DNA from: Agapetus fuscipes
Lineage: Eukaryota > Arthropoda > Insecta > Trichoptera > Glossosomatidae
Reading direction: 5' to 3'
NCBI GenBank assembly: GCA_951799405.1
Contig: OX637351.1
Coordinates: 6,108,251 to 6,172,250 of the forward strand
Length of the DNA stretch: 64,000 nucleotides
Under the pieces are notes generated by a model, which ran no database searches, was not told the origin of the DNA, and saw nothing but the letters and a program-made list of their open reading frames with translations. Each line of letters opens with the position of its first letter. The stretch's first letter is position 1. Both the position numbers and the translations under genes were made by a program. Positions 19,703-30,335 of the stretch are shown piece after piece.

Positions 19703-20378
19703 AATACTAATCTTATCTAATCTAATCTAAGTTGCAGAGAAGTATTCTCACAAGCAGATACGTATAAGTTCGCGCTTGCACATGCCGCATGCGAACCTAC
19801 GACATAAAAATCTAAATCTCAAATGAACATATCGACGGTTAAAAGGCAGTAATAAGCGACATTTTGGTCAAAAATGAGTTATGAATGGTACCTATCCTAC
19901 TTGAAATTTTCCGCTCTTTCTAATGCGCTTACTCCCATGGCTCTACGATGATTTTTGTGTTGTTTATGCCCAAGCAAACAACTGCGTTTTCGAATATAAT
20001 ATTTTCGTTTTTGTATAAGCGACAAGATTTTAGTCTTTTTTGTCCTAAAGGTACTTGTGACATAAAATAATCGTAGAACATCGTAAAACCACATTAATAG
20101 GAATGCCAATAATTGCCTTTCGTTTTTAATTATACAGCTTTTTTGATTTTAACGATATGATAAAAAATAAAAAAGTTATGCTATTTTTCTGCAAACTTTA
20201 AACTGCCCTCCTGAACAATTTAGTTTATGTCGCTTATGCCCTACTGCCTTTTAACCGTCGATATACACCCTGCAACTCTTGTCGATCTTCCCTGAAACAG
20301 GAGTGACACTGGCAAAGTGAGCCATTTTCTACAGAATGGGTGGTTAGCCGCATACCAACCTTTAAGTTAAGGAACATA
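19703..20378 (-). repeat. Family C2 split by a MITE
   Basis: Left part up to CAAATGAACAT, right part from ATACACCCTGCAACTC to CATACCAACCTTTAAG. Confidence 0.85.
19831..20262. mobile_element. 432-bp MITE with ATCGACGGTT ends
   Basis: Left end ATCGACGGTTAAAAGGCAGT, right end its inverse (CTGCCTTTTAACCGTCGAT); similarity continues through AATAAGCGACAT / ATGTCGCTTATG. Excising it restores the host sequence GAACATACACCC, leaving an AT (or TA) 2-bp duplication. That size fits a Tc1/mariner-type transposase acting in trans. Confidence 0.85.
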
Positions 20379-20783
20379 ATTCACAAATAATAATCAATAT
20401 TTAAAAGTTCAAAAACTAAGATCAGAAAAAATATTTCGAGGTTCGTTTAAACCTATGGTCCAAGATAAAATGAAAGTTATCTCTGCAACTCGTGCTGCCT
20501 TCATTAGAAAAAGCGGTGCCTTATATAAAAATAAAATACAGGACATTCCATTTAACACGAAGGCGGGCCTGTTTTTTTTTAAAACTATTTTCGGTATCAA
20601 ATCGACAATTAAATAAAGAAATTCGTCACATTATCACAAGTAGCCGTGAAAAAACATCACAAATATTTTAATTCAAAATACGCATATTATGGGCGTTGAT
20701 GCATTTCAAAAACACCCTAATCCAAAATCGACAAGTGTTTTTTTAATTAATTACTAAAAAAATAGATTTGTGGAGAGAAATGA
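20379..20783. other. Nothing recognised
   Basis: AT-rich; no repeat or motif. Confidence 0.3.
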
Positions 20784-21033
20784 ATTCCTTAACTTATAGG
20801 TTGGTATGAGGCTGACCACCCATACTGTAAAAAATGGTTCACTTTGCCAATGTCACCCCTGTTTCAGGGAATGTCGGCAAGAGTTGCAGGGCTTATGTTC
20901 ATTTGAGGTTTGGATTTTATTTGTAAGTACACAATCAGCATTTGTAAGCGCGAAATACACGTGTTTGTTTGTGGGCATACATCTGAGAGCTTTGAATGAA
21001 TATATCCTTGCAACTTAGATTATAGATTATAGA
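20784..21033 (+). repeat. Family C1, complete
   Basis: TTCCTTAACTTATAGGTTGG to CTTAGATTATAGATTATAG. Confidence 0.88.
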
Positions 21034-21144
21034 ATGCAATTTAATAACCTATTCTGCCTGGCCAGAAACAGGTATTAATATCATAAATTAATAATTCATT
21101 ATTGTTTATTTTAATGAATTATTAATTAATAATTACCCAATAAT

Positions 21145-21310
21145 ATCTGTTTCAAGCAAGCTCGGCAAAAGTTGTAGGGTTTATGTTCATTTGAGGTTTT
21201 GATGTTATTTGTAAGTACACATTCAGCATTTGTAAGCGCGAACTACACGTGTTTGTTTGTGGGCAAACATCTGAGAGCTTTGAATGAATATATCCTTGCA
21301 ACTTAGATTA
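21145..21310 (+). repeat. Family C1, 5' truncated
   Basis: Starts within the CTCGGCAAAAGTTGTAGGG block and ends TTGCAACTTAGATTATTATT. Confidence 0.8.
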
Positions 21311-21317
21311 TTATTAT

Positions 21318-21445
21318 TAACTACACGTGTTTGTTTGGGGCACGCATTTGATATGAGCTTTAAATGTTAATATATCTTTGCAACTTAGATTATAGATTAT
21401 TGTAGAACTCAGATTAGATTAGATTAGACGGCCCAGCAAATGGAA
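21318..21445 (+). repeat. Family C1 3' fragment with C2-like tail remnant
   Basis: ACTACACGTGTTTGTTTGGG to TTAGATTATAGATTATT, then CTCAGATTAGATTAGATTAG from another tail. Confidence 0.7.
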
Positions 21446-21694
21446 ATGTTGAATATGTTTCAAAGTTTACTTTAAATGTGTTTTGTTGTAGATTTAGCCT
21501 CGTTTGTATCAGAACCCCGCGCACTGTGTTCAGCATGTTGAAGCGAGCATAATACACCTGTTCCGGCGGAAGTATTGCTTCCACCAAGTTACAAAATATT
21601 ATTATTTCCTAATAGGTACGCGTGTACACACATAACTGTGTACGACTATACTGTATTAAATATTTTACTTAAGTTATTTATTTCCTTAATTAAG

Positions 21695-22125
21695 GTAAAC
21701 TCCCCATGCTGCAAAACTTGGTTCACTTTTGCCAATACCACCCTAAACGCAAAACGCAAACGCAACTAAGCTACACATATAGTGTAACTTCTTGCCGCGT
21801 TATCCCCGTAGGGGTCGCATGTGGCGAGTTGAACCTATTTATTTTTACAGGTAAGGGGGCCGGCCTTACATGCCAACCACTTCAGTTGAAGTGGAGGTTT
21901 CCCAGCTCCCGAGAGTGCTGGTACTCATTTCTTGTGAAGGCTGAGTAAACCTTGCCGGTATTTTATTTTAGGGTTTGAAGTAAACACCGAAACGGGAAAT
22001 CATTTCTGACACCCTCGGTGGGATTCGAACCCGAGCTTTCGGCATGGAATGCAAGCACTACCACCTGAGCTATCGACCGGACTAGCTTCCTAGCTTCAAA
22101 GAAAGGTGGCAGGAGTTACAAGGCT
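21695..22125 (+). repeat. Family C4 split by SINE B
   Basis: CCCCATGCTGCAAAACTTGG, TTTTGCCAATACCACCC, then B, then AAAGGTGGCAGGAGTTACAA. Confidence 0.65.
21750..22083 (-). mobile_element. SINE B, complete
   Basis: 3' end ACGCAACTAAGCTACACAT, then TACAGGTAAGGGGGCCGGCC, CACTTCAGTTGAAGTGG, B box GGATTCGAACCC (reverse) and head GAGCTATCGACCGGAC. Confidence 0.88.
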
Positions 22126-22384
22126 TATCTAAATGCTGAGGCTGACAAGGATATACCACTGAGACTGAGATGCTGCAGCTCACAACAGGGATTTGATGCT
22201 TTTTGTTAAACCGTAATAGCATAGGTTTTTCCGACACAACGCATTCTTCATCTCCACGCTGTCATCTGTTTATATTTTCTATTTTCTTATAGGTATGTTT
22301 CTTTCAATCAACGTTTATTTGCTTTCAATGTAATTTTCTTTCTCTGTTTCTATTTTTCCTACATGTATATTTCGATCAATGTAT

Positions 22385-22462
22385 TTCTTTTTTATATGGA
22401 TGGTCACGTATTGCACCCTCCGCGTGACCGGGCTGGAATAAAGACTTTATTATTATTATTAG
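22385..22462 (+). mobile_element. LINE 3' tail fragment
   Basis: GGTCACGTATTGCACCCTCC, GGAATAAAGACTTT and (ATT)n look like a truncated LINE 3' UTR with polyadenylation signal. Family unknown. Confidence 0.5.
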
Positions 22463-22489
22463 TTATACTGTAACTGTTACTTTCCGAAA

Positions 22490-22600
22490 TATTTGTGTTC
22501 ATCCTTTTAAGAAGTTTATGACTCTGGATGAAATGTAAGGACATAATGAAATGGCGTTTGATCTGTAATGCTGGCGACTAAGCTAGGATTAGTAGACTCT
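22490..22600 (+). mobile_element. RTE-a 3' fragment
   Basis: TTTATGACTCTGGATGAAAT, a degraded copy of the MTLDEMKEV segment seen at 49185, then ATGGCGTTTGATCTGTAATG. Confidence 0.6.
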
Positions 22601-22603
22601 TGT

Positions 22604-22857
22604 GTATGTTCCTTGAATCATAGGTTGGTATGCGGCTGACCACTCACGCTATCGAAAATGGTTCACTTTGCCAATGTCACCACTGTTTCAGGGAAGGACG
22701 GCACGAGTTGCAGGGTGAATGCCCATTTGAGATTTGGTTTTTATGTTGTAGGTTCACATGCGGCATGCGCAAACGCGAACGTCTTCTTTTGAGAATGCAT
22801 GTAATGTGAATCCCCAATGTTACATATCTTTGCAACTTAGATTATATTAGATTAGAT
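22604..22857 (+). repeat. Family C2, complete
   Basis: Starts with the extended 5' form TGTGTATGTTCCTTGAATC; tail TTAGATTATATTAGATTAGA. Confidence 0.88.
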
Positions 22858-22859
22858 CC

Positions 22860-22985
22860 TCAGTCATCATGCAAAGAGAGAGTGTCTCCTGAAGACTTTG
22901 GCTACTTTGCAAAACGAAACGTCTAGAATTACCTATGCAAGTTCTCCTATAACGTTCGTCTTTTATCCGAAAAGTTGAATTACCT
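22860..22985 (+). repeat. Repeat L copy 1 (GTGTCTCCTGAAGAC family)
   Basis: GAGTGTCTCCTGAAGACTTT, GCTACTTTGC, AAACGAAACGTCTAGAAT, AAGTTCTCCTATAACG, TATCCGA. Same order at 23395-23540 and, in reverse, near 60735-60780. Confidence 0.65.
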
Positions 22986-23394
22986 AAATGCGAAGTAATT
23001 CTACTTGCAAATAAATAAAATCTGAAATTTTAAATTGTCTCATTTCAGGCAGATGCTGTAAATACATAAATATCAATTTGAATTAATTAACAACAGATAA
23101 ATGGGCCGATATTAATTAATAAACGGTTAATATGGCGGTGTTAATTAACCAATATGCTGTCATTTCACGGTTTACAATGTAAATTTCAATTAACATAAAT
23201 GTTGTTTATGCCACAAAAACAATATGGCGTCGTTTCCGATGTTTTCAACAATATGTTGATAATAATTATTGTAGGAAAATATGTAATGCTTTTACTGGGT
23301 TCTCTTTTAATTAAACTGCAATTCTTTATTTACTACTGCAGTCCCTTTTTTTAGGTACACAAGAAATCTTTCTTACATATTCCAGATCATTCGA
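22986..23394. other. Nothing recognised
   Basis: AT-rich with several AATTAATTAA tracts at 23080-23150. Confidence 0.3.
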
Positions 23395-23540
23395 TCACGT
23401 CGACTGATGATGAACTCCTGTGCTAACGTGCAGAGAGGGTGTCTCCTGAAGACGTTAGCTACGTCGCTAACGAAACTTCGAGAATAATGTAAGTTCTCTT
23501 ATAACGGTTCGCCTAATATCCGATTAATAAATTTTAACTG
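23395..23540 (+). repeat. Repeat L copy 2
   Basis: CTGATGATGAACTCCTGTGC, GGTGTCTCCTGAAGACGTT, GCTAACGAAACTTCGAGAAT, TATCCGATTAATAAATTTT. Confidence 0.65.
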
Positions 23541-23927
23541 TGTAGTTACTTTTATTGTAGATATGTCAAACGACCGTAATTCCAACCTAAACCTAACAAT
23601 CAATACGACTGTTTTCCCATGGACAATCTGACTTGAAATAAATACACAATTTGCATTCCTATTTATTGGTTATTTACCTGTACCTAAGTGTACAAGACTT
23701 ACCTGTCTTTCTTTATGGATACAATGAGATTACATTGAGCAGGTAGTACCACATCATTCCAACATAATACCTTCAACTACTTCCTCATTGTTTACTGTAA
23801 TGTTTTTGCAAATATCCAATACGGAAGAGCATAGTAGGCTATGCAAGCAATATTGTAGCTTTGACTGAACACAGTGTGTGAGCACAGGAACCATTTCGAG
23901 AATATTTTACGTAAAAAAGCAAATAAA
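23541..23927. other. Nothing recognised
   Basis: No frame or known repeat. Confidence 0.3.
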
Positions 23928-24312
23928 CTACACATACACTGCAACTTCTTGCCTGCGTTACCCCTGAAGTAAGGGGGCCGGCCTCACACCAACCACTTTC
24001 AGTTAAAGTGGGGATTTCCCAGCTCCACAGCTTTCAAGTCTGGTCGATAGCTCAGTCTCAGTCGGTAGAATGCTTGCATTCCATGCCGAGAGGAAGAGTT
24101 CGATCCCAAGGTGTACTCAACCTTCATAATAAATGAGAACCAGCTCCACCGGGAGCTGGGAAGCCCCCACTTCAACTGAAAGAGGTTGGTGTGAGACCAG
24201 CCCCTTACCCATAAAATAAATAGGTCCCGAATCGCTACATGCAACTCCTTTGGGGATAACGCAGGTAAGAAGTTACTTTATATGTGAAGCTTAGTTGCGT
24301 TTTTTTTTGCAT
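23928..24312. mobile_element. Two SINE B pieces head to head
   Basis: 23928-24035 is the 3' half of B in reverse (CACATACACTGCAACTTC to TTCCCAGCTCC); 24042-24312 is B in forward orientation with head CTGGTCGATAGCTCAG and a partly duplicated TCAGTC. Together they can fold. Confidence 0.7.
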
Positions 24313-24719
24313 TCTATGATATAGAGAAAGAAAAAGAAGAAGGACGCAGGGCAGAATTTCGATTACAAAATATCAAATTCGAAAATGGTATTCGAAACAA
24401 ATTTGAAATCTGCCGAACGATGGAAATAAACGTTCGAAAATTATTTGATTATTTGAAATTGGAAATTGGATTCCTTTTTCAAACAGGATCGGCCGCGCAG
24501 CTACCGTGCGCAAGAGCAAATCACTCCATACCGTTGTCTCTGTCTGGCGCACGCGAAAGCATCGAGAGCGAAAGAGAGGGGGGGATTTATTTTACATCAA
24601 TTGAGAAAATCATTTCGATTATGATTTTTGATTTTTTTTGTTGTCCGCGGTGCCATAAGGGTTAACTACATTTGGGGTGACCATGATAATAGGAAATTTC
24701 TTAAGTTAATAAGCTTGCA

Positions 24720-25200
24720 ACAGTATTTTCTGTTTTATAACGTTTGTTATGTGATGTTTTATCATTGTGATGTACTTTTCTGTGAGGTTTTGTCATTGCG
24801 ATGTACTTTTCTGTGATGTTTCGTCATTGTGATATACTTTTATGTGATGTTTTGTGATTTTAATATTTTGTCATGTGATGTACTTTTCTGTGATGTTTCG
24901 TCATTGTGATATACTTTTATGTGATGTTTTGTAATTTTAATATTTTGTCATGTGATGTACTTTTCTGTGATGTTTCGTCATTGTGATATACTTTTATGTG
25001 ATGTTTTTTAATTTTAATATTTTGTCATGTGATGTACTTTTTTGTGATGTTTCGTCATTGTGATATACTTTTATGTGATGTTTTGTGATTTTAATATTTT
25101 GTCATGTGATGTACTTTTCTGTGATGTTTCGTCATTGTGATATACTTTTATGTGATGTTTTGTAATTTTAATATTTTGTCATGTGATGTCTTGTAATTGT
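24720..25200. repeat. 77-bp minisatellite, about 5 units
   Basis: TGTGATGTACTTTTCTG recurs at about 24873, 24950, 25027 and 25104 (spacing 77). Sub-units (TGTGATGTTTTGTCATTG, GTGATATACTTTTATG) suggest it grew from a ~25-bp motif. Confidence 0.85.
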
Positions 25201-25301
25201 CATGTATGACATGACAAAACATAATGGCATTACAAAAAAAATGGGATAATGATTTTTTTTTGATAGAGACTGTACCTACTGTACTGATTTTTTTTGTTGA
25301 T

Positions 25302-25472
25302 GTCTAATCTAATAGAATCTAAGTTGCAAAGACATCTTACATTAACGGTTCATGATTCATGACTCTTGCAACTCTTGCCGGCCTTCTCTGAAACAGGGTT
25401 GACACTGGCAAAGTGAACCATTTTCAGCAGCATGGGTGGTCAGCGTCATACCAACCTATAAGTCAAGGAGTG
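25302..25472 (-). repeat. Family C2 with internal deletion
   Basis: Tail and 5' block kept; about 80 bp of the middle missing between TTAACGGTTCATGATTC and TTGCAACTCTTGCCGG. Confidence 0.78.
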
Positions 25473-25774
25473 TAATAAAATTACGTGATGTAATGAATTT
25501 TTTTTTTGAGAGAAACTGTTCGTCGCTGTACCTACTACTGAATTTTTTCGTTTACTGCAAAACGCCTTGTCTGGTCAACCCATCTGTTGTTCGGTATTTC
25601 GGTATCCTGCACAGCTGACCGCAGACATTACCTCGCTAAATCTTCCGCCACTTATGCTCCACGCCGTTCCTCGTTTTCCAATGGATTTTTTAATTCAATA
25701 TCTCACACAGTAGCCAAGTGGCGCCCGCAGCTTACTTCTCCTCTTCTTGAGCCTCTTCAGTGAAGATTGGCAAT

Positions 25775-26248
25775 CATGACAAAATGCGGCAGCGAGGTTG
25801 ATCTATAACTCCTCCAAATTCTGCCACATTTCACCACTTCTTCAGAGGCTTCACTGGCTTCGCGTACCCGAACGCATCAAATTTAAACTGTGTGTGATAG
25901 TACATAAAGCTCTTCATGGAGGGGCTCCACAATACATCAGAGAGCTCATCACACCAGAAACAATCAGTACCAGGGGACTAACGCTGAGATCGGCATCAAC
26001 AAGCGGCAACCTTCTGGAGATCCCGAGACGAAGCCCCAACACGGTGTTCGGGGAGCGCGCCTTCCGTGTCGCTGCGCCCGCGGCCTGGAACTCGCTGCCT
26101 GACAGGCTGCGGACCATAGATAGTGAGGCGGTTTTCAGGAGGCAGCTGAAGACCCACCTCTTCCCACCTCCACAACCGGCGCCTTTGGGATGACCAAGGG
26201 TCATGAAAAGGCGCCATACAAATGAACTTATTATTATTATTATCATGA
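25775..26248 (+). mobile_element. CR1/L2-group LINE 3' fragment
   Basis: A 131-codon open frame (25798-26193) with FCHISPLLQRLHWLRVPERI, an FGERAFRVAAPAAWNSLP motif and KTHLF, i.e. the C-terminal domain following the reverse transcriptase. Related to, but clearly different from, the intact LINE at 42363-45542. After the stop: a long hairpin (GGCGCCTTT..AAAGGCGCC) and (ATT)n. The frame is uninterrupted, so decay is limited; the 5' part is truncated. Confidence 0.88.
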
Positions 26249-26262
26249 CGGTAAAATAAAAG

Positions 26263-26325
26263 AACGCAACCAAGCCACACATATGGTGCAACCTCTTGTC
26301 ACGTTATCCCCGAAGGGTTTTGTAT
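26263..26325 (-). mobile_element. SINE B 3' fragment
   Basis: GAACGCAACCAAGCCACACA, CACGTTATCCCCGAAGGG. Confidence 0.65.
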
Positions 26326-26330
26326 ATTAT

Positions 26331-26816
26331 GTTCCTTGACTTATAGGCAGGCCCGAGCCCTGGTGCGGGGAAAGTCATGAGGGACCCCAACTCCTTTCTC
26401 CCCTACTCCCACCTCTTCATCCTTGCCTACCGTAAAAACGAGTATAGACAACGAGAGTAAAAAAAAATTAAGTTATAAGTATTTAAGAATAGTTTTATAA
26501 AACTCTTGGTGCCCCCTAGGACGCGGGGGCCCTGGTTCGCCCGCACCGGTAGAACCGCCCTTAATCCGGGCCTGCTTATAGGTTGGTATGTGGCTGACAA
26601 CCCATGCTGTAAGTAGAAAAATAACTTTGCCAATATCATCCCTGTTTCAGGCGAGGTCGGCAAGAGTTGCAGGGGTCGGCAAGAGTTGCCCATTTGAGAT
26701 TTTTGTTTTTATGTTGTAGGTTCACATGCGGCATGTACAAGCGCGAACTTGTACATGTCTGCTTGTGAAAATGCATATAATGTGAATCCAGAATATATCT
26801 TTGCAACTTAGACTAG
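26331..26816 (+). repeat. Family C2 split by a hAT-like element
   Basis: GTTCCTTGACTTATAGG, then the insert, then CTTATAGGTTGGTATGTGGC to the tail. A short local duplication GGTCGGCAAGAGTTGC occurs at 26655-26690. Confidence 0.85.
26348..26574. mobile_element. 227-bp hAT-like non-autonomous element
   Basis: Ends CAGGCCCG / CGGGCCTG with an exact 8-bp target duplication CTTATAGG (26340-26347, 26575-26582). Inner right end GGGCCCTGGTTCGCCCGCAC matches the element ending at 32338. 8-bp duplications and CA..TG ends are typical of hAT transposons. Confidence 0.88.
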
Positions 26817-26824
26817 ATTAGATT

Positions 26825-27095
26825 TGTTTAGTTTCACATGTGACAAGTGGAAACAAATTTATTTTTAAAGGTAAGGGGTCCGGCCTTACGTCAACCACTT
26901 CAGTTGAAGTGGGGGTTTCCCAGTTCCCGAGGGGGCTGGTACTCATTTCTTGTGAAGGATGATACCTAAACCTTGCCGGTAAGTTTGGGTTTTGAAATAA
27001 ACACAGGAACGGGAAATCATTTCCGACACCCATAGTGGGATTCGAACCCGAGCTCTCGGAATGGAATGCAAGCATTCTACCGACTGGTTAAAATA
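26825..27095 (-). mobile_element. SINE B, head partly lost
   Basis: TAAAGGTAAGGGGTCCGGCC to GGATTCGAACCCGAGC and CATTCTACCGACTGG. Confidence 0.8.
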
Positions 27096-27117
27096 TATCG
27101 ATCTATTTATATAATCA

Positions 27118-27385
27118 ATAAATAATCTATGTTGCTTTGTAGCTTGTTTGTTAAGTAAAGATAGATTAAACTTTAAGATTCATATTACATGTACGCTCAT
27201 TAACATCACATGTAAGCTTGCGTATACCCATGCTGCATGACTACTACTTGCAAATTAAAAACCCCACACATCAAATGAACATTAAGCCTGCAACCTTAGC
27301 CACCCTTCCCTGAAAAGCGGTGACATTTTCAAAGTGAACCAATTTATACAGAATGGGGAGCCAGCCTCACACCAACCTTTTACAT
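27118..27385 (-). repeat. Family C4
   Basis: TTCATATTACATGTACGCTC, GCCTGCAACCTTAGCCACC, GTGAACCAATTTATACAG. Confidence 0.68.
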
Positions 27386-27404
27386 TTTCATCCAAATCTA
27401 AGAT

Positions 27405-27485
27405 GGAGCCCCCACTTCAAATGAACAATCGCTTTGGGGACAACGCGGCTATAAGTTGCAGTATATGTGCAGCATAGTTGCTTGA
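27405..27485 (+). mobile_element. SINE B 3' fragment
   Basis: CCCCCACTTCAAATGAA, GGGGACAACGCGGCTATAAG, GTATATGTGCAGCATAGTTGC. Confidence 0.6.
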
Positions 27486-27707
27486 AAACCATTTCGACTA
27501 GTTAATTATTTCACACCTCATTATTCGTCACTGCTCCAGAGCTGTCTACGTCATTACGAGCGTTCCGGTTCGCTTGTCTGAGCCCAGAGTTGATTGGACG
27601 AACCGCTTATTCAATTAACGGCTCTCTAGCTGCTGTTTTGTGCCTAGTACTGGTATTATTATTTGCATTGACGAAGCAAGGCTGGCAATTTTGTGAATTA
27701 ACTATCT

Positions 27708-27960
27708 AAAATCTATAATCTAAGTTGCAAGGGTACATTCATTTAAAGTTCTCAAATGCATGCCCACAAACAAACACGTGTAGTTCGCGCTTACAAATAC
27801 TGAATGTGTAGGTACTGCCAAATTAAAATCCAAACCTCAAATGACCATTAATCCTACAGCTTTTGCCGAACTTCCCTGAAACGGGGATGCCATTGGCAAA
27901 GTGAACCATTTTCTACAGCATGGGTGGTCAGCCACATAGCAACCTATATAAGTCAAGGAA
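27708..27960 (-). repeat. Family C1, complete
   Basis: CTATAATCTAAGTTGCAAGG to AACCTATATAAGTCAAGGAA. Confidence 0.85.
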
Positions 27961-28021
27961 CAGAAGGACAGAAAAATTAATTGAATGAATTTTAAATTTT
28001 CATTTTTATTAAATTTTTGCA

Positions 28022-28266
28022 CTCATTGACTTATAGGCTGGTATGAGGCTGACAACCCATACTGTAAAAAAGGGTTCACTTTGCCAAAAGCACCCCTGTT
28101 TCAGAGAAGATCGGCAAAAGTTGCAGGGCTTATGTTCATTTGAAGATTGGATTTTAATTTTTAAGTACACATTCAGCGTTTGTAAGCGTTAACATTAATG
28201 TGTCTGCTTGTGTGCATGCATACATATGAATTTTAAATGTTCTTATGTCTTTTCATCTTAGATTAT
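28022..28266 (+). repeat. Family C1-like, diverged
   Basis: TTGACTTATAGGCTGGTATG to TTTTCATCTTAGATTATA. Confidence 0.78.
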
Positions 28267-28555
28267 ACATTTTTGGTTCAACCCTGCTTTCTAGTAGGAT
28301 CTACCGTATCTACCTACTCGTCTATAGCCATACAGTATATTTGCTGATATAGCTATAATTTTAACCCTCAGGTATCCGAATCACCCAGAATTCTCCCAAC
28401 TTTGTGTATGGGGGTAGAAACGACCCTTTCATCCCCCATAATTGATTACTGATTAACCCCTAATCTAATATTAACGAATTCATCATTAATTTCGTTAACC
28501 CCTCACCAATTACTACTTAATAACTTGTTTATTAAAGGGTTATAAAATCTATAAT

Positions 28556-28650
28556 TTGCAATGCAACTTAGCTACATTTATTGTGTAACTTATTGCCTAC
28601 GTTATCCATCAAGGCAGCGGTTTCCAAACTGGGGGGCGCTCCTCCTATGG
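28556..28650. mobile_element. SINE B tail (-) joined to a hAT-like end
   Basis: CAACTTAGCTACATTTATTG..TTATCC is B; from 28613 CAGCGGTTTCCAAACTGGGG resembles a hAT terminus. No right end found. Confidence 0.45.
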
Positions 28651-28804
28651 CCAGGGAAGGCGCCAAAAACGTATCTATGTAGGTATAAAGTATTAGCAGA
28701 TATGAATATAAAAAAAAAAACTTAGAAAAGGAGGCGCGAACACAAATTTTCAGCTTCATACCAACCTATAAGTCATGGTGTACCGAATGTATACATACAT
28801 CTCC

Positions 28805-29470
28805 AAGGATAATCTATTTATAAGGTGCACATAATTAAAGAGCGCCGTTTTTATGTGTGTCACACCTCAAGAGCCCTCTCAAATCACGGATAAGATTTTT
28901 TGTAAAGATGCGTCTTTAGTGCTCCTTTAAGACACCTACAGTTTCTGCCTTCCTCACATTATGTGGTATTGTAGCTACACCGCGTGTTGCTGGCATTTCT
29001 TGGACCGGTCCGTAGTCCAGTGGCAACACTTCGGACTCGTAAATGGAAGGTAGTGGATTCAAATCCCAGCGGAGCACAAAAATATACCATTTATATTTCC
29101 AAATGTGCTCTTCGCTGGGTTGAAAAATTCATAAACCTTTACCAAAGACCGATCACTGAAAGTTACATCCAACCATACAACAACTGGGTCTTGCTTGAGA
29201 ATTGGCGCTTTCTACAGCGACGACCAAGCTCGCAGAGGGGCTCTTAAGGTGTGATGCAAAAACATCGTACACCAAATAAATCATCCTAATATTATTATTA
29301 TTAGTCTGTTCCACCACATTGGGCCCGCAAACCGGAAAGAACGGTCCCCAAAATTAGTGCGTGTCTGACGTGACGGCTGAACCAAGTCAACCACCCCACA
29401 CCCCGCAGATCTGAGAGTTTGGCGTCTCAAATCCATCTCAACGGGTGAGAACATGTCAGACAAGTATACA
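28805..29470 (-). mobile_element. CR1/L2-like LINE (A1-tail type) split by a SINE A1
   Basis: Right part (29305-29470) encodes, on the minus strand, MDLRRQTLRSAGCGVVDLV and TNFGDRSFRFAGPMWWNRL. Left part (28805-28973) continues the C-terminus and has the 3' UTR AGAGGGCTCTTGAGGTGTG, ACACACATAAAAACGGCGC. Same family as 4249-4499. Confidence 0.78.
28974..29304 (+). mobile_element. SINE A1 with 5S remnant, nested in a LINE
   Basis: Starts CTACACCGCGTGTTGCTGGC (end of 5S), then TTTCTTGGACCGGTCCGTAG and the complete A1, ending AAATAAATCATCCTAATATT. The 5S-tRNA junction matches that at 12489. Confidence 0.88.
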
Positions 29471-29761
29471 TACCTCTGCTCGATGGCAATGGAAGTTGGG
29501 CCGCACTGATTCCTCGTCTCCGTCGGATAAAATCTTTACCTTCGTTTTACGCATGCTCAGAAGAGGCTGTGAGAAAGAGATGCTGGAATTTCAATGGCGC
29601 AAGTGCGAGAGGGAGGGGTGTCGAATAGGGGCGTGGCCAACACCTCCCCTCTCTTTCATTTGATGATAATAGTATAATAAAAAGTCTTTTGTCTCTGTCT
29701 AGCGTTTTCTATTTCACAATGTAATAATCTATAAAGTGAGAAAATAAGATGCAGTATGTAG

Positions 29762-29992
29762 CAGTGGCGAAGGGTGCCATACAAGCCGATTCCCATCGGT
29801 TTCCCGTTTAAAATGAGGCAAAAATGATAATTAAGTAGACTGCATGGTTTCAATGGGAAAAAAATACGTAGGTATTGTTTCTTTGGTTTTAAATGTATCT
29901 TTACCTTTATGCTTATATTTTTAACTACTTTGTTACATCATTTTAAAAGGGAAGCCGATGGGAACCGGCTTGTTTGGCACCCTTCGCCACTG
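29762..29992. mobile_element. 231-bp hAT-like MITE (CAGTGGCGAAGGG)
   Basis: CAGTGGCGAAGGGTGCCA and its inverse at the right end. An 8-bp GTATGTAG occurs at 29754-29761 and again at 29999-30006, six bases beyond the right end. Second copy at 51342. Confidence 0.8.
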
Positions 29993-30096
29993 GTAGTGGT
30001 ATGTAGCTATATTTTTAAGCATAATGTACCTATGCTAGAAAAGGGACGTATATCCTATAGAGGCAATTGTACATGTAAGGTGGGCAATATCTATAA

Positions 30097-30335
30097 TAAT
30101 CTAAATCTAAGCTGCAAAAATATGTATCATTTGAGATTCATATTAAATGCATTCCCACAAGCAGACATGCATAATTTTACGCTTACACATGCCGCATGTG
30201 GACCTACAATATAAAAAACCCAATCTCAAATGAACATTAGCCCTGCAACTCTTGCCGACCTTCCCTGAAGCAAGGGTGACATTGGCAAAGTGAACCATTT
30301 TTTACAGTATGGGTGGTCAGTCGCATACCAACCTA
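30097..30335 (-). repeat. Family C3
   Basis: AATCTAAATCTAAGCTGCAA, CTACAATATAAAAAACCCAA, CGCATACCAACCT. Confidence 0.85.

Noticed and set aside
24720..25200. CRISPR-like array
   Set aside because: No spacers; it is a plain tandem minisatellite in eukaryotic DNA.
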